From assembly GCA_022843445.1 (NCBI GenBank), contig JALHNS010000001.1, positions 1-64,000 on the forward strand: a DNA stretch of 64,000 nucleotides, given 5' to 3'. Position 1 is the stretch's first letter, and each line of letters starts with the position of its first letter. Shown here piece after piece: positions 15,053-23,094 of the stretch. The notes beneath the pieces are model-generated. The model ran no database searches. It saw nothing but the letters and a program-made list of their open reading frames with translations, and had not been told where the DNA came from. The translations under genes were made by a program, and so were the position numbers. This stretch comes from Gemmata sp. (lineage in GTDB: Bacteria; Planctomycetota; Planctomycetia; Gemmatales; Gemmataceae).

Positions 15053-17140
15053 ATGCGGTTCTACCTGCCTCTCCTGATCGCCCTCGCGCCGAACGTCGCG
15101 CGCGCCGCGGAGCCGTTCCACTTCGAGAACGACATCCTCCCGGTGCTCGGCCGCTACGGGTGCAATTCGTCCGGCTGCCACGGGAAGTCCGACGGGCAGG
15201 GCGGCTTCAAACTCAGCGTGTTCGGTTCGGACCCGGACGCGGATCACGCGGCCCTCACGAAAGAAGCCCGCGGGCGGCGGTTGAACGTCGCCGCACCGGA
15301 AGAGAGCCTCTTGCTTCGCAAGGGAACCGGCCGCACCGCGCACGGTGGCGGCAGTAAGCTGCCCTTCGGCGACGACTACCGCACGCTGCGCGACTGGATC
15401 GCCGCCGGCACGCCGCTCGGCTCACCGGACGCGCCGAGTGTGGTGTCGCTGCGCGTCGAACCGGTCGAGGGCGTGCTTTCGCCGAAGGCCGAACAGCAAC
15501 TCAAGGTGTTCGCCAAGTACAGCGACGGGCGCGAAAGGGACGTGACGCGGCACTCGCGCTTCCAGACCAACACGGAAAATGTCGCGGTAGTGAGCGCGAC
15601 CGGGCTTGTGTCCACCCGCGACGTTCCCGGTGAGGCCGCGGTGATGGCCGCGTACCTCGGCGAAGTGGCGACCTTCCGCTTGCTCGTGCCGCGGCCCGGC
15701 CCCGCGGTGAAACACAACCTCCCGCAGTTCAATTTCGTTGACAAGCTGATTGATGCGAAGCTCGCGAAGCTGAACGTTGCACCCTCGGCGCTGTGCAGCG
15801 ACGAAGACTTCGTCCGCCGTGCGTATCTCGACTTCACCGGCACGCTGCCGACCGCGGACGTGGCGCGGCAGTTCGTCGCGGACGCGAGCGCCGACAAGCG
15901 CGCGAAGCTCGTGGCAGCGCTGCTCGAAACGCCGGAGTTCGCGGACCTGTGGGCGCTGCGCTGGGCTGATCTGCTGCGCGTGGACCGCCAACCACTCGGG
16001 CACGAACGGGCGCACCTCTACTACAAGTGGGTGCGCAGTTCCATCGCGCAGAACAAGCCGTTCGACCAGTTCGCGCGCGAACTCGTGACCGCAGAAGGCC
16101 CGGCGAACGAAGTCGGGCCGGTGAACTTCTTCAAAGTCGTCACGAAGCCCGGCGAGGTGGCGAGCACGGTGTCGCAAGTGTTCCTCGGCGTGCGCATCAC
16201 CTGCGCCGAGTGCCACCACCACCCGTTCGACCGCTGGAAGCAATCCGACTACTTCGGCATGACCGCGTTCTTCTCCGGCGGCAGCACCACGCACCCGCGA
16301 ACGAAGAAGGAAGTGTTCGCGCACGCGCTCGGCTCCGAGATGCCGAGTGCGAACCCGACCGGAGATCGGCGCGTGCCGCTGGCGGAGTGGATGACGAAGC
16401 CGGAGAACCCGTTCTTCGCTCGCAACCTCGCCAACCGCGTGTGGGCGTGGACGCTCGGCCGCGGGCTGGTCGAACCCGTAGACGACGTCCGCGCGACTAA
16501 CCCGCCGAGCAACCCAGAGTTGCTGGACGCGCTCGCCAAGTACCTCGTTGAGAACAAGTACGACGTGCGCAAGTTGATCGCGCTGATCGCGACCTCGCGC
16601 ACCTACCAACTGAGTGCGACCCCGAACGCGACCAACGAGCGCGACGAGCGCAACTTCTCGCGCGGGTACTTCAAGCGCCCGGACGCGGAAGTGCTGTGCG
16701 ACATGATTTCGCAAGCGCTGGGGGTGCCGGAGAAGTTCCAAGGCTCACCGGGAATCACGCGCGCGGTGCAACTGTGGGACAGCAAAGCGCGCTCGGATTT
16801 CCTGAAGCTGTTCGGCCGCCCGGCCCGCGTGACCGCCTGCGACTGCGAGCGCACCCGCGAGCCGAGCGTGAGCCAAGTGCTGAACCTGCTGAACAGCGCC
16901 GACCTGCAAGCGAAGCTCACGCACGAAGCCGGCACCGTCGCGCGCCTCGTGCGCGCTCAACCCTACGACGCGAAACTGGTGGAAGAACTGTACCTAACGT
17001 TCTTCGCGCGCCGCCCGACCGAGAAGGAACTGACGACCGCGACGACGCACCTGAAGAAGTACCCGAACAACCGCCGCGCCGCGACCGAAGACCTCGCGTG
17101 GGCGCTGCTGAACAGCACGGAGTTCCTGTTCAATCACTAG
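15053..17140 (+). CDS. DUF1549/DUF1553 planctomycete cytochrome-like secreted protein
   Basis: The start at ATG 15053 gives a signal peptide (MRFYLPLLIALAPNVARA); the 69 codons upstream in the open frame look random. The 695-residue protein has an N-terminal haem-like site with C-x4-CH spacing (GCNSSGCHGKSDGQGG, about residues 37-52), a Big2/Ig-like segment (about 130-205, FAKYSDGRERDV), DUF1549 (about 225-430, with CAECHHHPFDRW) and DUF1553 (about 450-680, with ANRVWAWTLGRGLVEPVDD). This is the standard planctomycete partner of DUF1501 proteins, one of which follows 88 bases downstream. The pair is thought to act at the cell surface, but substrates are unknown. Confidence 0.92.
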   Translation: MRFYLPLLIALAPNVARAAEPFHFENDILPVLGRYGCNSSGCHGKSDGQGGFKLSVFGSDPDADHAALTKEARGRRLNVAAPEESLLLRKGTGRTAHGGGSKLPFGDDYRTLRDWIAAGTPLGSPDAPSVVSLRVEPVEGVLSPKAEQQLKVFAKYSDGRERDVTRHSRFQTNTENVAVVSATGLVSTRDVPGEAAVMAAYLGEVATFRLLVPRPGPAVKHNLPQFNFVDKLIDAKLAKLNVAPSALCSDEDFVRRAYLDFTGTLPTADVARQFVADASADKRAKLVAALLETPEFADLWALRWADLLRVDRQPLGHERAHLYYKWVRSSIAQNKPFDQFARELVTAEGPANEVGPVNFFKVVTKPGEVASTVSQVFLGVRITCAECHHHPFDRWKQSDYFGMTAFFSGGSTTHPRTKKEVFAHALGSEMPSANPTGDRRVPLAEWMTKPENPFFARNLANRVWAWTLGRGLVEPVDDVRATNPPSNPELLDALAKYLVENKYDVRKLIALIATSRTYQLSATPNATNERDERNFSRGYFKRPDAEVLCDMISQALGVPEKFQGSPGITRAVQLWDSKARSDFLKLFGRPARVTACDCERTREPSVSQVLNLLNSADLQAKLTHEAGTVARLVRAQPYDAKLVEELYLTFFARRPTEKELTTATTHLKKYPNNRRAATEDLAWALLNSTEFLFNH

Positions 17141-17145
17141 CCGTG

Positions 17146-17211
17146 AGCTTTCAGCTATCAGCTTTCAGCCGGACATTTCGGCTGTTTGCTGCTTGCTGAT
17201 AGCTCAAAGCT
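17146..17211. repeat. intergenic inverted repeat of AGCTTTCAGCTATCAGC type
   Basis: AGCTTTCAGCTATCAGC at 17146-17162 and GCTGATAGCTCAAAGCT at 17195-17211 are inverted copies with one mismatch and a 32-base loop. It fills the gap between the DUF1549 and DUF1501 genes and could form a stem in the mRNA. Similar short AGCTTTCAGC units are repeated nearby (17165, 17212). Confidence 0.6.
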
Positions 17212-17228
17212 GAGAGCTGAGAGCGACC

Positions 17229-18593
17229 ATGAACCGCCGCGACGCGATGATGCGCTTGGGGTGCGCCGCCGCCGGTGGCCTCGCGCTGCCGTCGCTCCTC
17301 GAAGCGCGCGCCGCTGCGCCTTCAAAGAAGGGAACCGCAGATTCGTGCATCTACATTTTCCTGTGGGGCGGGCCGCCGCAACAGGACATGTGGGACATGA
17401 AACCGGACGCGCCCGAAGGCATCCGGTCGCAGTTCAAGGAAATCGATACGGTCGTGCCCGGGATTCGCGTGTGCGATCAGATGCCGCTGTTCGCGCGGCA
17501 TACGGACAAGGTCGCGGTGGTGCGGTCGCTGTCGCACGCCGACAACAATCACGAGCCGAGCGTGTACCACATGCTCACCGGGCGCAAAGACCCGACGCTC
17601 GTGTCGCCGCGCAACCCGCGGAAGCGCGCCCACCCGCCGAACTTCGCGAGCGCGATTTCGTACTTCAGCCCGCCGAGCGCGGTTCCGTCCAACGTGACCA
17701 TCCCGCGGCCCATCGGGCACGACGGCGTTACCTACGCGGGCACCTACGCCGGGTTCCTCGGCCCGAAGCACGACCCGCTAGAGAAACTCGCGGCGAACAA
17801 ATCCAACGAGCCCGCGGCGCACCCGGACGTGCTCCCGCCGGACGTGTCGCTCACGCGCCTTCAGGCGCGCAACGGCCTCCGAACGCTGCTCGAAAAGCAG
17901 GACGCGCGGCTCCAGCGCACCGGCGGCAGCGACCTCGATGAGTTCCGCGACCAAGCCCTGCGCATGATCGCCACGCCCACCGTCCGCGAGGCGTTCGCGG
18001 TGGAGAAGGAACCCGACAAACTCCGCGACGCCTACGGCCGCAACGAGTACGGCGAGAGCTTCCTCCTCGCGCGCCGGTTGGTCGAACGCGGGGTGAAGGT
18101 GGTATCGGTGGTGTGGCTGTACATCATGCCGAACGGCGGCGTGGCGAACGTGTGGGACAACCACGGCGGCACCGCGGGCTTGGGCGGTATCACCGGCTAC
18201 GCGATGCTAAAAGAGAAGTACTGCCTGCCCCCGCTGGATCGCGCGCTGTCGGCGCTGCTCGAAGACCTCAGCGACCGCGGGATGCTGGACCGCACGCTCG
18301 TCGCGGTGGCGGGCGAGTTCGGGCGCACGCCGAAGATTAACAAGGACGCGGGCCGCGACCACTGGGGCGCGGCGCAAACCGCGCTGCTCGCGGGCGGCGG
18401 CGTTCGCGGCGGCCGGGTGTGGGGGAAGACCGACAAGCAGGCCGCGTACCCGACTGAGAACCCGGTGTCGCCGGACGACTTCCTCGCAACGATTTATCAC
18501 GCGATGGGCGTGGACCCGGCGGCGATGATCCCGGACCGCGAGAACCGCCCGCACCGCCTCTGCGACGGCGCACCGGTGCTGGGTTTGTTTTGA
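17229..18593 (+). CDS. DUF1501 protein, Tat-like export signal
   Basis: The 454-residue protein starts MNRRDAMMRLGCAAAGGLALP, a twin-arginine type leader. The body is the DUF1501 fold of the alkaline-phosphatase superfamily: FLWGGPPQQDMWDMKPDAP near 40-60, RSLSHADNNHEPS near 98-110, and GEFGRTPKINKDAGRDHWG near 360-378. DUF1501 proteins accompany DUF1549/1553 proteins throughout planctomycetes and are inferred to be sulfatase or phosphatase-like enzymes acting outside the cytoplasm; activity has not been shown for most. It is the second gene of the module. Confidence 0.9.
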   Translation: MNRRDAMMRLGCAAAGGLALPSLLEARAAAPSKKGTADSCIYIFLWGGPPQQDMWDMKPDAPEGIRSQFKEIDTVVPGIRVCDQMPLFARHTDKVAVVRSLSHADNNHEPSVYHMLTGRKDPTLVSPRNPRKRAHPPNFASAISYFSPPSAVPSNVTIPRPIGHDGVTYAGTYAGFLGPKHDPLEKLAANKSNEPAAHPDVLPPDVSLTRLQARNGLRTLLEKQDARLQRTGGSDLDEFRDQALRMIATPTVREAFAVEKEPDKLRDAYGRNEYGESFLLARRLVERGVKVVSVVWLYIMPNGGVANVWDNHGGTAGLGGITGYAMLKEKYCLPPLDRALSALLEDLSDRGMLDRTLVAVAGEFGRTPKINKDAGRDHWGAAQTALLAGGGVRGGRVWGKTDKQAAYPTENPVSPDDFLATIYHAMGVDPAAMIPDRENRPHRLCDGAPVLGLF

Positions 18594-18594
18594 A

Positions 18595-18668
18595 GGCGAA
18601 CGGCCGGCGTAAGCCGGCCGGTGGTGGGAGTGTGAGGCGCACCGGCCGGCTTACACCGGCCGTTCGCC
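18595..18668. repeat. 29-base inverted repeat between DUF1501 genes
   Basis: The left arm 18595-18623 and right arm 18640-18668 are reverse complements with one mismatch. Each arm has the internal palindrome-rich text CGGCCGGCGTAAGCCGGCCGG. The loop is 16 bases. The element sits two bases after the stop codon of the first DUF1501 gene, so it can act as a strong mRNA hairpin. Its REP/MITE-like build suggests copies elsewhere in the genome. Confidence 0.75.
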
Positions 18669-18711
18669 AAGAATGCTTGTGAAGCGTGCGGCAAAACAAG
18701 AGGGCGTTGGT

Positions 18712-20028
18712 ATGTCCGCGTTCTGTGACGGCGTTTCGCGGCGCGATGCCATTCGCGTGGGCGCGGCATCGCTCTTCGGCGCTTCGTTCGCGCTGCCGCA
18801 ACTGCTGCGCGCCAGCGAGAAGGCGAAGCCGGCAAAAGACGTGTCGCTCATCTTCGTGTTCCTGCACGGCGGGCAAAGCCACCTCGACACCTTCGACCTG
18901 AAGCCGGACGCGCCCGCGGAGTTCCGCGGCGACTTCAACCCGATGCGCACCAAGGTGCCCGGGTTGCTCATGTGCGACCTGCTACCGAAGGTCGGCGCAC
19001 AGGTGGACAAGTATTCGCTCGTGCGCTCGTTCCGGCACCACAACTCGGACCACGGCCCCGCGGACCACTACATCCTCACCGGGTTCTTCCCCACCGCCGG
19101 GTTCAACCCGTCGCTCAGCCCGAACAACCAGAAGCCGTGCGTCGGGTCGGTGGTGTCGAAGTTCCTCGGCCCGAAGGGCGCGGTGCCCGCGTACGTGGCG
19201 CTTCCGAAAGTGCATCCGAGTGGTGGCGCGGCGTACCTCGGTGCGGCGCACGCGCCGTTCGTGATCGACGCCGACCCGAGCGCGCCGAACTTCAGCGTCC
19301 CGGACCTCGTGCCCCCGCCCGCGATTGCCTCCGACCGCCTGCACGACCGAAAAGCGCTCCTCGAAACCGTGGACCGGTTCCACAAGAGCGCCGAATCCAA
19401 AGCGAACGCACAAGCCGGTGCGGTGGGCACCTTCCGCGACAAAGCCTTCGACCTGATGACCTCGCCGCAAGCGAAGAAGGCGTTCGACATCCACGCGGAG
19501 CCGGAGAAGCTGCGCGACGAGTACGGGCGGCACTCGCTCGGCCAAAGCTGCCTGATGGCGCGCCGCCTCGTCGAAGCCGGCGTGCGGTGCGTGACCATCG
19601 ACCACAGCAACTGGGACACGCACGACGGCAACTTCGCGGTGCTGAAGAACAGCCTGCTCCCGATGTACGACACCGCGATTGCGACACTCTTCCGCGACCT
19701 CGCCGACCGCGGCCTTCTGGAAAGCACGCTGGTGGTGGTAACGGGCGAATTCGGGCGCACGCCGCGCATCAACAAGAACGCCGGTCGCGACCACTGGGGG
19801 CCGGCCTTCACCGTGCTGCTCGGCGGCGGCGGCGTGAAGGGCGGCGTGGTGGTGGGCAAGACCGACGCCCGCGCCGAGAAGCCCGCGACCGACCCCTACG
19901 GCCCGGAAGACCTGTTCGCCACGATGTACGCGCTGATGGGCATCGACCCGAAAGCCGAAGCCCACACGCCCGACGGCCGCCCGATTGCGCTCGTGAACAA
20001 CGGTCGCGTGATGAGCGAACTGCTGTGA
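18712..20028 (+). CDS. DUF1501 protein (second copy), Tat-like export signal
   Basis: The start ATG 18712 (MSAFCDGVSRRDAIRVGAAS) places the twin-arginine motif near the N-terminus; ATG 18673 would begin just inside the end of the hairpin repeat region and is less likely. The 438-residue protein keeps the family motifs FLHGGQSHLDTFDLKPDAP, HHNSDHGPADHYILTG and GEFGRTPRINKNAGRDHWGP. It differs enough from its upstream neighbour to be an old duplicate. It is separated from that neighbour by the hairpin repeat and from the next gene by a second repeat, so expression could be tuned by these stems. Confidence 0.9.
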   Translation: MSAFCDGVSRRDAIRVGAASLFGASFALPQLLRASEKAKPAKDVSLIFVFLHGGQSHLDTFDLKPDAPAEFRGDFNPMRTKVPGLLMCDLLPKVGAQVDKYSLVRSFRHHNSDHGPADHYILTGFFPTAGFNPSLSPNNQKPCVGSVVSKFLGPKGAVPAYVALPKVHPSGGAAYLGAAHAPFVIDADPSAPNFSVPDLVPPPAIASDRLHDRKALLETVDRFHKSAESKANAQAGAVGTFRDKAFDLMTSPQAKKAFDIHAEPEKLRDEYGRHSLGQSCLMARRLVEAGVRCVTIDHSNWDTHDGNFAVLKNSLLPMYDTAIATLFRDLADRGLLESTLVVVTGEFGRTPRINKNAGRDHWGPAFTVLLGGGGVKGGVVVGKTDARAEKPATDPYGPEDLFATMYALMGIDPKAEAHTPDGRPIALVNNGRVMSELL

Positions 20029-20033
20029 CGGCC

Positions 20034-20150
20034 GCACAGGGCTTCCGCCCTGTGCTATGGACGGCGACCCGCTCCGCGGGTGCTCAGACACCTAACCGCC
20101 TTCCGCCCCGGAGGGGCCGGCTACCGTAGCACAGGGCGGAAGCCCTGTGC
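20034..20150. repeat. paired 24-base inverted repeats, each itself palindromic
   Basis: GCACAGGGCTTCCGCCCTGTGCTA (20034-20057; first 20 bases are a self-complementary stem) has a perfect reverse complement at 20127-20150. The 69-base interior is GC-rich with further short dyads (GACCCGCTCCGCGGGTGC, CCCCGGAGGGG). The whole can fold into one long stem or two small hairpins. It fills the space between a DUF1501 gene and the PPC-like gene. Confidence 0.75.
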
Positions 20151-20168
20151 GCCTCACGCGGACACGCA

Positions 20169-22328
20169 ATGAACCGCTCTCTGCTTTCCCTCTGCGTCCT
20201 CTGCGGTCTCTGCGGTGAATCGTCCGCCAACCCGCCCACCGCGAGTTACGTCTTCCCCGCGGGCGCGCAGCGCGGCACCGCCGTCGAGGTGCGCGTCGGC
20301 GGGCTGTTCCTGCACGACAAGCCCGTGTTCGAGCTGACCGGCACCGGCGTGCAAGCGCCGCCGCACCTCGCGCCCGCGAAGCGCGTGTGGTTCGAGGGGC
20401 CGGTGCTGCCGCTGCCCGAATCGCAACAGCAAGAAGACTACCCTGCGGATTACAGCGGCAAACTGACCGTGGCGAAGGACGCGCCGCTTGGGGCGCGCCG
20501 CGTGCGCCTCTTCACGGCGCAGGGCGGCGCGAGCGGCCCGGTGTTCGTGGTCGGCGACCTGCCCGAAGTGATCGAAACCGAAATCGACGGCGACCCGGTG
20601 CCGCAGGCGCTCGCCGCGCTGCCGGTCACGGCGAACGGGCGCATCTTCCCGCGCGAAGACGTTGACCTCTGGGAGTTTCACGCCGAAGCCGGGAAGCCGG
20701 TCACGGCGCTCGTTCACACCGCGAGCATCAACTCACCGCTCGTGTCGAAGCTCGAACTGCTCGACGCCGCGGGGCGCGTGGTGGCCGAACAGATGCCGCA
20801 CGCGTGCCCCGGCACCGACGCGAGCCTGAAATTCACCCCGAAGGTGAGCGGCAAGTACCGACTGCGCATCTCCGACGCGCGCGCGAACGGCGGGCAAGCG
20901 TTCGTGTATCGGCTCACGGTCACGACGGCCGACGTGCCCGCGTTCCACTTCCCGCTGAAGGCACCCGCGGACGGACTGCGCGACGCGAGCACGGAGAAGC
21001 AACCGCTGGCCCCGCCGTTCGCGCTGAACGGGCAGATCGAGCGCCCCGGTATCGTGGGCGAGTGGAAGCTCGATCTCAAGAAAAGCGCGAAGTACACGTT
21101 CGACCTGCAAGCCCGCCGGTTCGAGTCGCCGCTGTGCGGTGTCGTTCGCGTGCAGGACGCGAGCGGCAAAGAGCTGGCGCGCGCAGAAGCGACCGAGACC
21201 GACGACCCGAAGCCGCTCTCATTCGCGCCGCCCGCCGATGGTACTTACACGGTAAGCGTGAGCGAGAAGTTCCGCGGGCGCTCCGGATCGCACTTCGTGT
21301 ACCGCCTGCGCGTGTTGGACGCTGCGGAGAAAGCCGCGCCCGGCTTCCGCTTAGCACTCAAAGCGGACGTGATCACGCTGACGCGCGGCACGACCGCGAC
21401 CGTGCCGGTTACTGTGGAGCGCCGCGGCGGGTTCACCGGCCCGATCGCGCTGGAACTCGAGGGGTTGCCGAAGGGCGTCACGGTGCAGAACGCGCAAATC
21501 GGCGCGGGCCAATTCGCCACCACGCTCGCGCTGAAGGCCGACGACACGCTTCCCATTGGGCCGCTCCCGCTGAAGCTCGTCGGCACCGCGAAGGCCGGTG
21601 ACACCGCACTGTCACACACCGCGGAGTACAAGGGCGCGTCCGACTTGCGCCTCGCGGGCGCGTTCCCGACGCCGTTCAAGATTGTGGACGAGTACGTGAT
21701 GACGAGCGCGCCGCGCGGCGAAACCTACTTCCGCAAGTACAAGGTGGATCGCGGTACGTTCCTCGGCCCGATTCGCGTTGAGTTGGCCGACAAGCAGGCG
21801 CGGCACCTGCAAGGCGTAACGGGGCCGGTGCTCACGCTGAAGCCGGGCGAAACAGACTTCGAGTACCCGGCGTTCCTGCCGCCGTGGATGGAGATGGGCC
21901 GCACCTGTCGCGTGTGCGTGATGGCGACCGCGACCGTGCGCGACCCGCTCGACGGCCGCGAACACGTCGTGAGTTTCAGTTCGACCGAACAGAACCAACA
22001 GATGATCGTGGTTGTGGGGCCGGGACGTTTAGACTTGAGCGCAGATCGCACAAGCATAAGGGCGGAGGGCGAAGTGCGCGTAACCGTGAAGGTGAGCCGC
22101 GCGAAAGCGCTGACCGGCCCCGCGACGGTAGAGGTAGTGCTGCCCGAACACATCAAGGGCGTCCGCGCGCCGGCGCTGACCGTGCCCGCGGACAAGAGCG
22201 AAGCCGAGCTCGTGCTGACCTTCGACGCGAGCGCCGGCCCGTTCAACGTGCCGCTGCTGTTGCGCGCGACGGTGCAAACCCCGCGCGGCCCCGTAACGGC
22301 TGAAACCAAACTCGACGCCGTGAAGTAG
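20169..22328 (+). CDS. secreted protein with PPC-like beta domains
   Basis: The 719-residue exported protein starts MNRSLLSLCVLCGLCGESSA, a short signal peptide. The rest is predicted beta structure. Pre-peptidase C-terminal (PPC)-like repeats are suggested by KVSGKYRLRISDARANGGQAFVYRLTV (first 20 residues KVSGKYRLRISDARANGGQA) near 220-245 and by the similar FVYRLRVLD region near 375. Later segments resemble Ig-like or Calx-beta-type domains (VPVTVERRGGFTGPIALELEG). Proteins of this architecture are often next to DUF1549/1501 genes in planctomycetes. A surface adhesion or scaffold role is inferred; no catalytic motif was seen. Confidence 0.8.
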   Translation: MNRSLLSLCVLCGLCGESSANPPTASYVFPAGAQRGTAVEVRVGGLFLHDKPVFELTGTGVQAPPHLAPAKRVWFEGPVLPLPESQQQEDYPADYSGKLTVAKDAPLGARRVRLFTAQGGASGPVFVVGDLPEVIETEIDGDPVPQALAALPVTANGRIFPREDVDLWEFHAEAGKPVTALVHTASINSPLVSKLELLDAAGRVVAEQMPHACPGTDASLKFTPKVSGKYRLRISDARANGGQAFVYRLTVTTADVPAFHFPLKAPADGLRDASTEKQPLAPPFALNGQIERPGIVGEWKLDLKKSAKYTFDLQARRFESPLCGVVRVQDASGKELARAEATETDDPKPLSFAPPADGTYTVSVSEKFRGRSGSHFVYRLRVLDAAEKAAPGFRLALKADVITLTRGTTATVPVTVERRGGFTGPIALELEGLPKGVTVQNAQIGAGQFATTLALKADDTLPIGPLPLKLVGTAKAGDTALSHTAEYKGASDLRLAGAFPTPFKIVDEYVMTSAPRGETYFRKYKVDRGTFLGPIRVELADKQARHLQGVTGPVLTLKPGETDFEYPAFLPPWMEMGRTCRVCVMATATVRDPLDGREHVVSFSSTEQNQQMIVVVGPGRLDLSADRTSIRAEGEVRVTVKVSRAKALTGPATVEVVLPEHIKGVRAPALTVPADKSEAELVLTFDASAGPFNVPLLLRATVQTPRGPVTAETKLDAVK

Positions 22329-22356
22329 GAAGAGGTGGGCAACAGGGGGCGGTCTC

Positions 22357-23037
22357 GTGACCGAAGTGGAATGGCAGGAACACAACTATCCAGAAGGGTT
22401 GTTGAGGTTCCTCGAAACAGATCCAAAAGGGAGAAAAACGCGGCTCTGTGCAGTTGCCTGCTGCCGTAGTATCTGGCATTTGCTCGAAGACGGTTCTCGC
22501 CACGCTGTTGAAGTTGCCGAACGCTTCGCAGACGGGCAAACGACGAACGCTGAAAGAAGGGCTGCGGTTCGTATGTGTCGCGGAGTGACTTCCGGGGCAG
22601 AGTGGGCACAAGATGCGGCTTCGCGGGCGGTCGAATTATGTCCCTTCGCGCGCCAGTACTCGCTTTTTCAACTCGCGCGATTTGGTCTCGATTCGTCCTC
22701 GTACACGAAGTGGTTCGGTCGAGCTGCGGTCGAGGAGCACGACGCGCTTCGTCGAAGGAATTCCTCTACGGAAGATTCGCGCCAAGTGGCTTTCCTCCGA
22801 GATATTTTCGGCAACCCGTTTCGCCCGGTTGCGTTCGCTCCCGAATGGCGCACCGATACCGTAGTTGCGCTCGCGCGGCAGATGTACGATGCGCGCGAGT
22901 TCGGCGCGATGCCGATCCTCGCGGACGCACTCCAAGACGCCGGCTGTGAGGAAGGGCAAATCCTCGAACACTGTCGCGGCACCGGTCCACACGTTCGCGG
23001 GTGCTGGGTCGTCGATTTTGTCCTCGGCAAAGAGTAG
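22357..23037 (+). CDS. Gemmata-type duplicated family protein of unknown function
   Basis: The 226-residue soluble protein starts at GTG 22357. The N-terminus (LLRFLETDPKGRKTRLCAVACCRSIW) and the end (LRDIFGNPFRPV, then ADALQDAGCEEGQILEHCR, GPHVRGCWVVDFVLGKE) identify a family present in very many copies in Gemmata genomes, often listed only as hypothetical. It is conserved in Cys and Trp positions but has no known fold or role. The gene lies between the two DUF1549 modules and shows a slightly lower GC third position than its neighbours. Confidence 0.85.
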   Translation: MTEVEWQEHNYPEGLLRFLETDPKGRKTRLCAVACCRSIWHLLEDGSRHAVEVAERFADGQTTNAERRAAVRMCRGVTSGAEWAQDAASRAVELCPFARQYSLFQLARFGLDSSSYTKWFGRAAVEEHDALRRRNSSTEDSRQVAFLRDIFGNPFRPVAFAPEWRTDTVVALARQMYDAREFGAMPILADALQDAGCEEGQILEHCRGTGPHVRGCWVVDFVLGKE

Positions 23038-23094
23038 GCTCGAAAGGCTCACTCAGTTTACACTCATAGGTCTGCCCGTGCGGAGCCGGTTGCA

